From Actinomycetes bacterium (GTDB lineage Bacteria > Actinomycetota > Actinomycetes > Actinomycetales > Dermatophilaceae): a stretch of 58,758 bases of DNA. The position numbers and the translations under genes were made by a program. Shown one piece after another: positions 50,711 through 58,758 of the stretch. Numbering within the stretch: the stretch's first letter is position 1; each line of letters opens with the position of its first letter. The stretch is from contig JAEZWF010000049.1 of assembly GCA_023420415.1 (NCBI GenBank), forward strand, positions 1-58,758, read 5' to 3'. The notes under the pieces are model-generated. The model searched no databases and was not told the origin of the DNA. It saw only the letters and a list, made by a program, of their open reading frames with translations.

Positions 50711-53700
50711 CTATGCGGCGGGGTCGTCGGCCACGCTGACGGTGCGGACCGTGGAGCCGTGCTCGGTCTTGGTCACCAGCACCTGGCTGGTGATGCGGGT
50801 CCGCAGCTCGGCGACGTGGCTGACGACGCCGACGGCACGGCCGCCTTCACGCAGCCCGTCGAGGACGTCGAGCACCTGCTCGAGGCTCTCGTCGTCGAGG
50901 GTGCCGAACCCCTCGTCGACGAAGAGGGTCTGCAGGTCGAAACCTCCGGACTCCTCACGGACTGCGTCGGCGAGCCCGAGCGCCAGGGCCAAGGAGGCCA
51001 TGAACGACTCGCCGCCTGACAACGACGTCGTCGCCCGGGCCTGACCGGTCCACAGGTCGAGCACTTCGAGGCCGAGACCGCTGCGAGCGCCCCGGGCGGC
51101 GAGTCCGTCGGTGTGCCGCAGCCGGTACCGCCCGTCGCCCATGGCGGACAGGCGTTCGTTGGCCAGGTCGGCGACCTTCTCGAGCCGGGCCGCGAGGACG
51201 AACGCCGACAGTCGCATCCGCAGCTCGTTGTTCGCGCCCTGCCCCGTGATGGTGTCGGCGAGCTCGCGGAGCACCTCGTGGCGCGCGGCGCGCGCGCCCA
51301 GCTGCCCGCAGAGGTCGACGATGCTGGTCCTGGCTCGACGGATCGAGGCCAGGCTCGCCCGCACCAGGGCATCGGTCGTCGTTGCCTGGCTCAGCGCCGA
51401 TGCCGCCTCGCCAGCGGCCAGCTCGAGCGACCCGACGTCCGGCTCCGGCTGCTCCAGCGCCTCGGTGACGGCCTCCTCGGCGAGCGTCGCGGTGGCCACG
51501 GCACGGGCGCGGTCGCGGGCAGCCACGGCCTCCTTGAGCTGACGCGTCTCGTCCGCTGACAGCTGGCCCGCCCGAGCCTGCTCGACATCGTCAAACCCGT
51601 TGTCCTGCAACGACTCGCGCACGGCGGATTCGGCCTCAGCCAGGTCGGCAGCGGACTTCTCCACGGCCACGAGCGCTTCCCGATGGGCACTCAGGTCCCG
51701 CTTCGTCCCCTCATGGCGGGTGCTGGCCGCCGTGACCTGGTCGGCGAATGGTCGGGCGTCATCGGGCTCGTCGAGCGGTCCGCACGGGCACAGCGTCGCG
51801 TGGTCGTCCAATGCTGCCGAGACCGCGGCACGCTCGCGTGCGCTGTCCTGCTCGGCGCCGTCGGCCGCAGCCAACGCCACGGCGGCCGTCTCCCGCAGCG
51901 AATTGATCTTGGCGTCGTGTTGCTCGATGGCGGCGTCGAGCGAGGCAAGGTCGGCCTGCCGCGCAGGGAGCCTCTCCGCGGTGACCGTGAGGGCCTCGAC
52001 AGCCCGGCGACGGGCCTGCAGCGCATCGTGGAGGGTCTCAGCGTCGTCGTCGGTGTCGGCGAGCTCGTCGCCACGTTGGGCGATGGTGGCCTCGAGACCG
52101 CGGATCACCGAGAGCAGGTCGGTGGCCGCAGCACGCGCCCGCTGCCAGGTGTCCTCGGCGTCGGCCACCTGCTCGGCGGTGACCTGCTGACCGCCGGCGG
52201 CGGGGTGCGGGTGCTCACTGGCGCCACACACCGGGCAGGGGGAGCCGTCCTCGAGCCGGGCGGCGAGCTCGCCGGCCATGCCGTCGAGCCTTGCCTCACG
52301 CAGGTCGAGGTAGACGGCCCGCGCTTCCTGTTCGACGGACACGAGCTCGCTGTGCAGCCGCTGCTTGGTTGCAAGGGTGGCGGTGTCGGCGTCCTGGGCC
52401 GTGCGCAGGGCGTGCTTGCGCGCCATCACCTCGACGGCCTGCCGGGCGGTGGGGAGCGCCGCCTGCGCCGCTGCGGCCTCGTCGACCTCGGTCACCACCT
52501 CGGCGCGCCGCGCGCGGGCGGCGCCCAGCTCTTCCACCGCCTGGTCCAGCAGGTGCCCAGCCTTTCGCGCCGTGGCCGTGGCGTCCCGGTGGGCACCGAG
52601 TGCCCGGTCGAGACGCGCGACGGCTCCGGCGGCATCGTGCAGGTGAGTGCTGGCCGACTCGAGCCGGTCGAGCTGGCCGGCGAGGCCGTCGGCCGTGAGG
52701 TCCGCGACACCCAGCGACGCGGTGGCGACCGACGCCGTCTCGAGCGCGGTCCGAGCCTGGGCCAGGGCAGCGGCGGCGCGGTCGAGGGCCTTGAGCTCGC
52801 CGGCCAGGGAGGCGGCTCGTGCCGCGACCTCCAGCCGGTCGACCGCGCCGGCGTGCTCGGCCGCGGCGGCGTCCAGCCGGGTGAGCGAGGCGGCCGCCTG
52901 ACGCCCCCGTGCCTGCGTTGTCGCGAGACCGCGCGCACCGGCCAGCGCGCTCGACGCAGCCTCGGCCCCAGCCTTGGCGTCGTCGAGCGCCGCCAACGAC
53001 TCTGCTGCGGCCCGTTCGAGGGCTGCGACGACTTCGTCCAGCCGTGACGGCACGTCGGCCGGCGCCAGGTCGACGAGTGGTGCTTGATCTTCCATGCCAA
53101 TCTCGTTGTCCAGCAACGGAACTGGAGCTGAAGCCAGGTGTTCGGTCACCATCGTGAGGTGGGTCCGCAGCTCACGTCGCGCCTCGTCGAGGGCAGCCCC
53201 GGCCTGCTTGCGCTGCTCGACGAACCACTCCTCGATGCCGACGAAGCCGGCCACGTCGAAGAGCCGCTCGAGCAGCCCCCGCCGTTCCTCGGGCGTCGCG
53301 CGCAGGAACGTCGCGAAGTCACCCTGCGGCAGCAGCACGACCTTCGCGAACTGGGCCAACCCCATGCCCAGCACGTCGTCGATGACCTCGGCGATCTCGT
53401 CGTGCCGTGTGCTCAGCGACTCCCAGTCACCGTCGCGCAGCTCCGACAGCTGGGCCTTGGCCGGCACCGACACCTCGCCCTTGCCGCGTGCCTTGGGGCG
53501 CCGGAACTCCGGGGAGCGCTCCACCCGCAGCCGCCGACCTGCGGCAGTCAGCTCCAGCGTGACCGACGGCACCACGCCGCGGTCCGCGTGGTCGCTGTGC
53601 AGCCCCTTCTTGGTGCGCGCCCCGGGGACGTCGGCATAGAGCGCGAAGCAGATGGCGTCGAGCAGGCTGGTCTTGCCCGCACCGGTGGCCCCGCGGATGA

Positions 53701-53794
53701 GGAAGATCCCACCCTCGGCGACGGCGTCGAGGTCGACTTCCGCGGTGGCGGCGAAGGGCCCAAAGGCCGTGACCGTGAGGCGATGAAGTCTCAT
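50711..53794 (-). CDS. sbcC: Exonuclease SbcC, ATPase subunit
   Basis: SMC-like subunit of the SbcCD (Rad50-Mre11) nuclease, 1027 residues. N-terminal Walker A GATGAGKT at 35-42, long coiled coils on both sides of the zinc hook C520-P-V-C523, and a C-terminal lobe with signature SLSGGESFMASLAL and Walker B LFVDEGFGTLDD. It opens hairpins and processes DNA ends. Starts in the ATGA overlap with sbcD, and its end is only 25 bases from the convergent gcvP. Confidence 0.95.
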   Translation of the reverse strand: MRLHRLTVTAFGPFAATAEVDLDAVAEGGIFLIRGATGAGKTSLLDAICFALYADVPGARTKKGLHSDHADRGVVPSVTLELTAAGRRLRVERSPEFRRPKARGKGEVSVPAKAQLSELRDGDWESLSTRHDEIAEVIDDVLGMGLAQFAKVVLLPQGDFATFLRATPEERRGLLERLFDVAGFVGIEEWFVEQRKQAGAALDEARRELRTHLTMVTEHLASAPVPLLDNEIGMEDQAPLVDLAPADVPSRLDEVVAALERAAAESLAALDDAKAGAEAASSALAGARGLATTQARGRQAAASLTRLDAAAAEHAGAVDRLEVAARAASLAGELKALDRAAAALAQARTALETASVATASLGVADLTADGLAGQLDRLESASTHLHDAAGAVARLDRALGAHRDATATARKAGHLLDQAVEELGAARARRAEVVTEVDEAAAAQAALPTARQAVEVMARKHALRTAQDADTATLATKQRLHSELVSVEQEARAVYLDLREARLDGMAGELAARLEDGSPCPVCGASEHPHPAAGGQQVTAEQVADAEDTWQRARAAATDLLSVIRGLEATIAQRGDELADTDDDAETLHDALQARRRAVEALTVTAERLPARQADLASLDAAIEQHDAKINSLRETAAVALAAADGAEQDSARERAAVSAALDDHATLCPCGPLDEPDDARPFADQVTAASTRHEGTKRDLSAHREALVAVEKSAADLAEAESAVRESLQDNGFDDVEQARAGQLSADETRQLKEAVAARDRARAVATATLAEEAVTEALEQPEPDVGSLELAAGEAASALSQATTTDALVRASLASIRRARTSIVDLCGQLGARAARHEVLRELADTITGQGANNELRMRLSAFVLAARLEKVADLANERLSAMGDGRYRLRHTDGLAARGARSGLGLEVLDLWTGQARATTSLSGGESFMASLALALGLADAVREESGGFDLQTLFVDEGFGTLDDESLEQVLDVLDGLREGGRAVGVVSHVAELRTRITSQVLVTKTEHGSTVRTVSVADDPAA

Positions 53795-54987
53795 GCGACA
53801 CCTCGGGCGGCAGAGGTATGCCGCGTGCTCGCCTGGTCAGCGACGCGCCCCTCGTCGTCGCGGGAGCCGCGGTCGAGACGGACGGCCTCGACCGCTTCGG
53901 CGACGAGCGCACGCTCGTCGTCCGTCGCGGCATACCCGCCTCGCACGTGCCCGAGGAAGTCGCAGCAGACGTCGACAGGGTCGGCCGCAGCGGTGCGTTC
54001 GACGTAGCTGCGGACCGGCACCGCGGCGCCCTGCGGGTCGAACTGGAGGACGAGGGTGTGGGCGAACCGGCGGCGCAGCTGTTCCATCGCACCGAGCGGG
54101 CGCACCGGGTCGGTGAGGGTGACCTGGCAGTAGGCGTTCTCGGCCCAGGTGAGGGTGGGGTCGAGCAGCAGGGCGTCGAGGTCGCCACGCAGGACCGCGA
54201 GCTGGCGGTGCACCGGTGCCGGAACCTCCTCGACGCTCAGGCCAGACGCGTCGAGGTCCACCAGCCAGGAACCCTTGGTGTGACGGTGCTCGCTGAACGA
54301 CATCGCCACGGGTGAGCCGCTGTAGCGGACCGCCTCCGAGACCTGCTGGCGGCCGTGGAGGTGACCCAGGGCGGCATACCCCACCCCGTCGAAGATCGAC
54401 GGGTGCACGGCGCTCACGCCACCCACCGAGATGTCACGTTCGGACTCGCTCGTGGCCCCACCGGTGACGAAGGCGTGGGCCATGACGACCGAGGGCAGTC
54501 CGTGGGTGGCGACGTCGGCACGGACCCGGTCCATCGCGCTGCCCAGGACTGCCGCATGGGTCAGCGCATCAGCGCCCAGTGCACTCCCGGCCACCGACGG
54601 CTCGAGGTAGGGAAGGGGGTAGACGGCCACCCCGTCGACGACGACCGGCTGACCGATCGTGTCGACCGACGTGCGGATGTGGACGCCGGTGCGGGCGAGG
54701 AGCTCACTGGCGAATCCGAGCCGGATCGCCGAGTCGTGGTTGCCGCTGGACAGCACGACCGTGGCCCCCGCGTCGACAAGGCGAGTCACCGTCTCGGACA
54801 GCAGCTGCACCGTGTCGGGCGCGGGCATCGCGCGGTCGTAGACGTCGCCGGAGACCAGCACGGCGTCGACCTGCTCGGCCCGCACGACCTCGACGACGTG
54901 GTCGAGGAACTCCGCCTGCGCACCCAACAGTCCCACCTGGTGGAACGAACGCCCCAGGTGCCAGTCGGAGGTGTGGAGGAACCGCAC
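53791..54987 (-). CDS. sbcD: Exonuclease SbcD, nuclease subunit
   Basis: Mre11-type metallophosphoesterase, 398 residues. Motifs in order: D8-W-H10 in HTSDWHLGR, VSGDVYDRA, SSGNHDS, MAHAFV and LGHLHG. The C-terminal 60 residues are less conserved and contain two copies of the dispersed word (53815 and about 53929). GTG 54987 follows a -10 by 6 bases. Confidence 0.94.
   Translation of the reverse strand: MRFLHTSDWHLGRSFHQVGLLGAQAEFLDHVVEVVRAEQVDAVLVSGDVYDRAMPAPDTVQLLSETVTRLVDAGATVVLSSGNHDSAIRLGFASELLARTGVHIRTSVDTIGQPVVVDGVAVYPLPYLEPSVAGSALGADALTHAAVLGSAMDRVRADVATHGLPSVVMAHAFVTGGATSESERDISVGGVSAVHPSIFDGVGYAALGHLHGRQQVSEAVRYSGSPVAMSFSEHRHTKGSWLVDLDASGLSVEEVPAPVHRQLAVLRGDLDALLLDPTLTWAENAYCQVTLTDPVRPLGAMEQLRRRFAHTLVLQFDPQGAAVPVRSYVERTAAADPVDVCCDFLGHVRGGYAATDDERALVAEAVEAVRLDRGSRDDEGRVADQASTRHTSAARGVA
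53815..53833. repeat. 19-base extended copy of dispersed word (copy 3)
   Basis: GGTATGCCGCGTGCTCGCC inside the extreme 3' end of sbcD (antisense orientation), identical to 4006-4024 and 14251-14269. Another core copy of opposite orientation lies 100 bases away at about 53927-53936. Confidence 0.7.
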
Positions 54988-54993
54988 ACCTGC

Positions 54994-54999
54994 AGGCTA
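54994..54999 (-). promoter_or_regulatory. -10 element for leaderless sbcDC operon
   Basis: TAGCCT on the minus strand ends 6 bases before the GTG at 54987. I see no SOS box in the 164-base spacer to the divergent ligase gene. Confidence 0.45.
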
Positions 55000-55151
55000 G
55001 GAGCCCGTACCGACAGCACCCGTGAACCGCCTCGGCGTGGCTCCCTCCGGATCCGCCTGCGAGTGGTGGCACGCATGTCGCGCATGTGGTTGGGTCGTGG
55101 CCACAGCACGCAGTGCTCGACCAGGCGGCTCGACCACACCGGGAGGTCTTC

Positions 55152-56645
55152 GTGGGCGAAGAGGTGAACGCGCAGAGCTACACACGAGAGCAGCGCCAGC
55201 GGTATCGCGAGAAGGTGCGTCAGAACCTTGACGTGTTCGAGCGGATGCTGTCGCAGAGCGTGTTCGAGTTCGACCGGCCGATGACGGGCATGGAGATCGA
55301 GCTCAACCTCGTCGACGACGACTACCAGCCCAACTTCGCCAACGCCGAGGTGCTCGAGGAGATCGCCGACCCCGGCTTCCAGACCGAGCTGGCCCGCTAC
55401 AACATCGAGCTCAACGTGCCGCCGCGCCCCCTGCCGGGTGACGCTGCGATCGAGCTCGAGGACGAGATGCGGGACTCGCTCAACGCCGCCGACACGGCCG
55501 CCCGCAAGCGAGGCGCACACATCGTTGCCGTCGGCATCCTGCCGACGATCATGCCGGAGGACTTCGACGGCGAGTGGATCAGCGCCAACAACCGGTATGC
55601 CGCGTTGAACGACTCGATCTTCTATGCGCGCGGTGAGGACATCTACCTCGACATCGAGGGGCCGACGGGGGAGCGGGTTGCGACGTATGCCGACTCGATC
55701 GCGCCCGAGTCGGCGTGCACGAGCGTCCAGCTGCACCTGCAGGTGTCGCCGCAGGACTTCGCCGCCCACTGGAACGCCGCACAGGCGCTGTCGGCGCCGC
55801 AGGTGGCGCTGGCGGCGAACAGCCCCTACTTCTACGGCAAGCGGTTGTTCGCCGAGACGCGGATCCCGTTGTTCACGCAGGCGACCGACACCCGCGCGAT
55901 CGAGCTCAAGAACCAGGGCGTGCGCCCGCGGGTGTTCTTCGGGGAGCGGTGGATCACCTCGATCTTCGACCTCTTCGAGGAGAACGTGCGGTACTTCCCG
56001 GCGTTGCTCGCCGAGGTGAGCGATGAGGACCCGGTGGCGCTGCTCGAAGCCGGTGAGGCGCCGAGCCTCGCCGAGCTGCGGCTGCACAACGGCACCGTCT
56101 ACCGGTGGAACCGGCCCATCTACGACATCGTCAACGGCAAGCCCCACCTGCGGGTCGAGAACCGCGTGCTGCCTGCCGGCCCGACCCTCATCGACGTCCT
56201 CGCCAACGCCGCGTTCTACTACGGGGTGATCCGCAAGCTCGCCGCCGACGACCGCCCGGTGTGGACCAAGATGAGCTTCGCGGTCGCCGAGCAGAACTTC
56301 GTCAACGCGGCCCGCGACGGCATCGAGTCGCGGCTCTACTGGCCGGGATTCGGCGAGGTCCGGTCCGACGAGCTGGTGCTGCGCCACCTGCTGCCGATGG
56401 CCTACGAGGGCCTGACCGAGTGGGGAGTGTCGGAGAAGGTGCGTGACCGGTACCTCTCGGTGATCGAGGGGCGCTGCACGACAGGGCGCAACGGTGCGAC
56501 GTGGATGACGGACACGGTGAACCGGCTCGAGACCGAGGGCAAGGGCATGGACCGGCAAAGTGCATTGGCGCAGATGCTGCGCCGGTATGCCGAGAACATG
56601 CACAGCAACGAGCCCGTCCACACCTGGGAGCTGCGCGGGGAGTAG
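55152..56645 (+). CDS. Glutamate--cysteine ligase family (GCS2) protein
   Basis: Product of 497 residues with the GCS2-type carboxylate-amine ligase fold: MTGMEIELNLVDDD is the glutamate/metal-binding start, LARYNIELNVPPRPL contains the next acidic ligand, and SVQLHLQVSP and RIPLFTQATD follow. It resembles the about 500-residue actinobacterial GCS2 proteins rather than the shorter YbdK or EgtA. The product could be gamma-glutamylcysteine or another gamma-glutamyl amide. GTG 55152 has GGGAGG at 55141-55146. Confidence 0.82.
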   Translation: MGEEVNAQSYTREQRQRYREKVRQNLDVFERMLSQSVFEFDRPMTGMEIELNLVDDDYQPNFANAEVLEEIADPGFQTELARYNIELNVPPRPLPGDAAIELEDEMRDSLNAADTAARKRGAHIVAVGILPTIMPEDFDGEWISANNRYAALNDSIFYARGEDIYLDIEGPTGERVATYADSIAPESACTSVQLHLQVSPQDFAAHWNAAQALSAPQVALAANSPYFYGKRLFAETRIPLFTQATDTRAIELKNQGVRPRVFFGERWITSIFDLFEENVRYFPALLAEVSDEDPVALLEAGEAPSLAELRLHNGTVYRWNRPIYDIVNGKPHLRVENRVLPAGPTLIDVLANAAFYYGVIRKLAADDRPVWTKMSFAVAEQNFVNAARDGIESRLYWPGFGEVRSDELVLRHLLPMAYEGLTEWGVSEKVRDRYLSVIEGRCTTGRNGATWMTDTVNRLETEGKGMDRQSALAQMLRRYAENMHSNEPVHTWELRGE

Positions 56646-56682
56646 CGCCAGCCCGCCGTGGTGGGGTGTCGGCGCCCAGGGT

Positions 56683-56688
56683 TATGGT
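56683..56688 (+). promoter_or_regulatory. Candidate -10 for the RES toxin-antitoxin operon
   Basis: TATGGT, about 10 bases before a tandem repeat that could serve as operator. The start of the antitoxin could alternatively be ATG 56684, which would make this stretch coding. Confidence 0.35.
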
Positions 56689-56697
56689 GGTTCCTGA

Positions 56698-56715
56698 CCT
56701 TGACGCCCTTGACGC
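56698..56715 (+). repeat. Tandem 9-base direct repeat, candidate antitoxin operator
   Basis: Two perfect adjacent copies of CCTTGACGC between the candidate -10 and the ribosome binding site of the antitoxin gene. Confidence 0.5.
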
Positions 56716-56743
56716 GCGTGAGGCAGGTTTGGGAGGTGGCGCG

Positions 56744-57286
56744 ATGAGCCGGACGGTGGACACGACGGGTGTGGACGCCCTGACGGCAGCGGTGCGCGAA
56801 CGGGTGGAGGCCCGGGCGCAGGAGCTGCTCGACCAGGGGCGGACGCTCGACCTGGACGACGTGGACGAGCTGGCGGACCGCATGGTGGCGGCCCTGCCCG
56901 CCGTGCACCCGCTGGACGAGCCGCTCGCGCCGTTCTACGACACGGCTGGTCTCGTGGCGTGGCTGGGCATCTCGCGGCAGGCGCTGTTCGACCGGGTCCG
57001 TCGCGGGACGGTGCTCGCGGCCCGGACCAGCGACGGCCACCTCGTCTACCCGTCGCTGCAGTTCGGGCGCAACGGGCAGGTGCGGCCCGGGGTGCAGGAC
57101 GCGATCGGCATCTTCACGCGGGCCGGTGTCGACGGGTGGACGGTCGGGGCCTGGCTCACGACACCGAGCGAGGTGTTCGAGGGGCACAGCGCCGTTGACT
57201 ACCTCGTGGTGCACCGGTCGTCTGCCGCGGCAGTGGCCCACGTCGCCGATGCGGCGGCTGCGGACGCTGCTCGCTGGGCTGCCTGA
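56744..57286 (+). CDS. MbcA/ParS/Xre-type antitoxin of a RES toxin pair
   Basis: Product of 180 residues. A helix-turn-helix-like segment lies at about 65-85 (GLVAWLGISRQALFDRVRRG), and the C-terminal part (GVDGWTVGAWLTTPSEVFEGHSAVDYL by its core Trp-Leu and Pro-Ser-x-Val-Phe) resembles the DUF2384/MbcA toxin-binding domain. ATG 56744 is preceded by GGGAGGT. It is followed at 20 bases by the RES gene, the usual antitoxin-first order. Family assignment is by pattern and context. Confidence 0.72.
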   Translation: MSRTVDTTGVDALTAAVRERVEARAQELLDQGRTLDLDDVDELADRMVAALPAVHPLDEPLAPFYDTAGLVAWLGISRQALFDRVRRGTVLAARTSDGHLVYPSLQFGRNGQVRPGVQDAIGIFTRAGVDGWTVGAWLTTPSEVFEGHSAVDYLVVHRSSAAAVAHVADAAAADAARWAA

Positions 57287-57305
57287 GGTGGGGGAGCGCG
57301 AACGA

Positions 57306-57923
57306 GTGGCGCAGCGCGCGCCGCAGGGTTCCCTGGAGGGGTTCCCGGTGGCCGAGGTTGCGCCTGAGGATGAGCTCTTCCGCTGTCATCACGTCGATCG
57401 AGGTCCGTGGTGGTTCGGCAACGACGGGGGTGGCCGGTTCGACCTGCCCTCACCGCGAGGCACCTGCTACCTGGCGTTGGATGCCGAGAGTGCCGTGCGC
57501 GAACGGCTTGGACCTGTGCTCGCCGTCCGGCCCGTGTTGCCGGAGTCGGCGCTGGAGGACGCCATCGTGTCGCGGCTGCACGCGCCGTCGACGTGGCGGT
57601 TGGCTGACCTCCAGTCGCGTGCGGCGGGCGGTTTCGGTGTGACGCGCGAGCTGGAGACGATGGTCCCGTATGCCGTGCCGCAGGCGTGGGCGCGTGCGTT
57701 CGCCGATGCGGGTCTGGGCGGGGTGCGGTACGGGCCGCGGTTCACGCCGGGCCAGGCGAGCTCGGTCGCGGCCTTTGGTGACGAGGGTGGGCGCGACTGG
57801 CCTACAGATGCGGGCGCCGTGCCGGCGGCGTCGGTGCCTGGCATACCGGATCTCGTTGCTGCGCCTCGTCGTTCGGACCTCACCGTGGTGCGGCCGCCAC
57901 GGACGCGCGCGCACCGTTCCTAG
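57306..57923 (+). CDS. RES-domain toxin (MbcT-like)
   Basis: The 205-residue protein has the RES signature: an N-terminal LFRCHHVD strand, Gly43-Arg44-Phe45, TCYLALDAESAVRERLG with Glu61 and Glu66, and a later Ser in FTPGQASS. RES toxins break down NAD+; M. tuberculosis MbcT is an NAD+ phosphorylase. GTG 57306 is chosen because GGGGGAG lies 10-16 bases before it; GTG 57288 and ATG 57249 are alternatives, the latter overlapping the antitoxin. All expected active-site residues look present, so the toxin is probably functional. Confidence 0.8.
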   Translation: MAQRAPQGSLEGFPVAEVAPEDELFRCHHVDRGPWWFGNDGGGRFDLPSPRGTCYLALDAESAVRERLGPVLAVRPVLPESALEDAIVSRLHAPSTWRLADLQSRAAGGFGVTRELETMVPYAVPQAWARAFADAGLGGVRYGPRFTPGQASSVAAFGDEGGRDWPTDAGAVPAASVPGIPDLVAAPRRSDLTVVRPPRTRAHRS

Positions 57924-57934
57924 GTCGGCGGGCG

Positions 57935-58758
57935 TCAGAACGGTGGTGGGTCGTCGGCGTTGGACCGGCGGCGGCCGGTGGTTCGTCGGGTTGCGAGGTG
58001 GGTGGCGTAGTCGTCGGTGAGGTCGACGGTCCACAGGCTGCCGGGGGTGATGAGCTGGCCGATGCGTTTGCCGTACTCGTCGAACAGGTTGCGGTGTTGG
58101 GGGCCGAAGCGTTCGCGGTGGTCGGTGAGGTATTCGAATGCCTCTTCGAGCAGTGAGGGCAGCTCGACCGGGCGGTCTGGTGCATCACCGGTGTCGTCCG
58201 GGAGGGGTCGGCCGTCGTCGTTGAGCCAGGGCTGGGGGTCGGGGTTGAGGTGGTTGACCGGATGGGTGAGGCGTTGGCGGCCGGTGGAGTCGGTCCATTC
58301 GACGATGGCGCCGGGGAGCATGCGGACGGACCAGCGGCGGAGTTGCTTGGTGCGGTGGTGTCGTCGGCACAGGCAGATCAGGTTGCTCACCTGGGTCAGG
58401 GTGGACCCTTCGCGCCAGGGGGTGACGTGGTCGAGGTCGCAGAACGTGGCGGCGACAGTGCATCCGGGGAACCGGCAGTGCCCGTCGCGGCCCTTGACGG
58501 TGCGGATCATGGCTTCGGTGGGCCGGTACCCGATCACGACCGGTTCCGGCACCGCGCATCGGCGCACCATCGCGGTGGCGAAGACTGTCTCGATCCCTGC
58601 CACCGCTGGGGTGGCGGCCACACCGGCGTTTCCTGTCGAGCCCGCGTTTCCGTTCCGGCTGGTGGCTGCCGTTGCGGTGGCGTGGTCGCTGCCACGACCG
58701 GCCTGGTCCTGACTGGTGGGTGTGATGGTCCAGCTGCTGACCGGGGTGGAGGAGTACG
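57935..58758 (-). CDS. DUF222/HNH endonuclease, N-terminally cut by right edge
   Basis: The frame runs off the right edge on the minus strand with no stop through 58756. The visible 274 codons contain a Thr/Ala/Gly-rich linker, then VIGYRPTEAMIRTVKGRDGH and an HNH domain: CRFPGC, DLDHVTPW, then SNLICLCRRHHRTK (the Asp-His, Asn and His-His residues of the metal site). The tail ends GPQHR, TDDYATHLATR and DDPPPF, homologous to the gene at the left edge. The N-terminal DUF222 domain lies outside the window. Such genes are often multicopy; physiological role unknown. Confidence 0.88.
   Translation of the reverse strand, partial: YSSTPVSSWTITPTSQDQAGRGSDHATATAATSRNGNAGSTGNAGVAATPAVAGIETVFATAMVRRCAVPEPVVIGYRPTEAMIRTVKGRDGHCRFPGCTVAATFCDLDHVTPWREGSTLTQVSNLICLCRRHHRTKQLRRWSVRMLPGAIVEWTDSTGRQRLTHPVNHLNPDPQPWLNDDGRPLPDDTGDAPDRPVELPSLLEEAFEYLTDHRERFGPQHRNLFDEYGKRIGQLITPGSLWTVDLTDDYATHLATRRTTGRRRSNADDPPPF

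Overview
The window is about 70% G+C, densely packed, and reads as chromosomal DNA of a high-GC actinobacterium. Genes for phosphatidylinositol mannoside (PIM) synthesis (pgsA-patA-pimA), the GarA/FtsR/gcvP neighbourhood, the xerD-parA-scpAB-rluB-cmk-der block and many -10-like hexamers placed for leaderless transcription all fit Actinomycetota. Gene order parallels several Mycobacterium tuberculosis blocks (Rv2614c-Rv2580c, Rv1701-Rv1713, Rv1822-Rv1832). Family composition, DUF222/HNH genes and codon use suggest Micrococcales, most likely an Intrasporangiaceae-like organism; the family assignment is inference.

Layout. 1-336: C-terminal end of a DUF222/HNH nuclease gene. 477-9938: thrS, a secreted protein, a HIT protein, an accessory insert (ArsR-type regulator, HTTM membrane protein, small membrane protein, DCC thioredoxin-like protein), then pgsA-patA-pimA and a LemA-like gene. 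10016-13483: pyridoxal phosphate synthase pdxS and pdxT, separated by two leftward genes (GNAT acetyltransferase, HTH regulator). 13480-22957: yebC, ruvCAB behind an SOS box, yajC-secD-secF, apt, relA. 22954-27245: leftward DUF349 protein, membrane-anchored cyclophilin and penicillin-acylase-like Ntn hydrolase. 27291-29338: MBL hydrolase and hisS. 29931-38391: xerD, parA, scpA, scpB, rluB, tyrA, cmk, plsC, der, most with overlapping or closely spaced reading frames. 38486-38559: tRNA-Pro(GGG), followed by a small accessory patch (peptidase E, two-TM protein, methyltransferase remnant, DUF1905/YdeI protein, MalY-like aminotransferase). 41764-50685: second CDP-alcohol phosphatidyltransferase, DUF881-small basic protein-DUF881, gcvH, garA, ftsR, bifunctional nuclease, second MerR gene, glycine riboswitch and gcvP. 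50711-54987: sbcC/sbcD leftward. 55152-58758: GCS2-family ligase, a RES toxin-antitoxin pair, and a second DUF222/HNH gene running off the right edge on the minus strand.

Themes. The window combines lipid-mannoside synthesis, Holliday-junction and double-strand-break processing, chromosome segregation, protein export, the stringent response, translation, and glycine cleavage with its GarA regulator. The strongest unexplained signal is a dispersed short DNA word, GTATGCCG/CGGCATAC (core GGTATGCCGCG), seen nearly 60 times by eye, about once per kb, on both strands, in several reading frames and in intergenic DNA. Three copies share an identical 19-base extension and one inverted pair forms a hairpin at the tRNA-Pro promoter.
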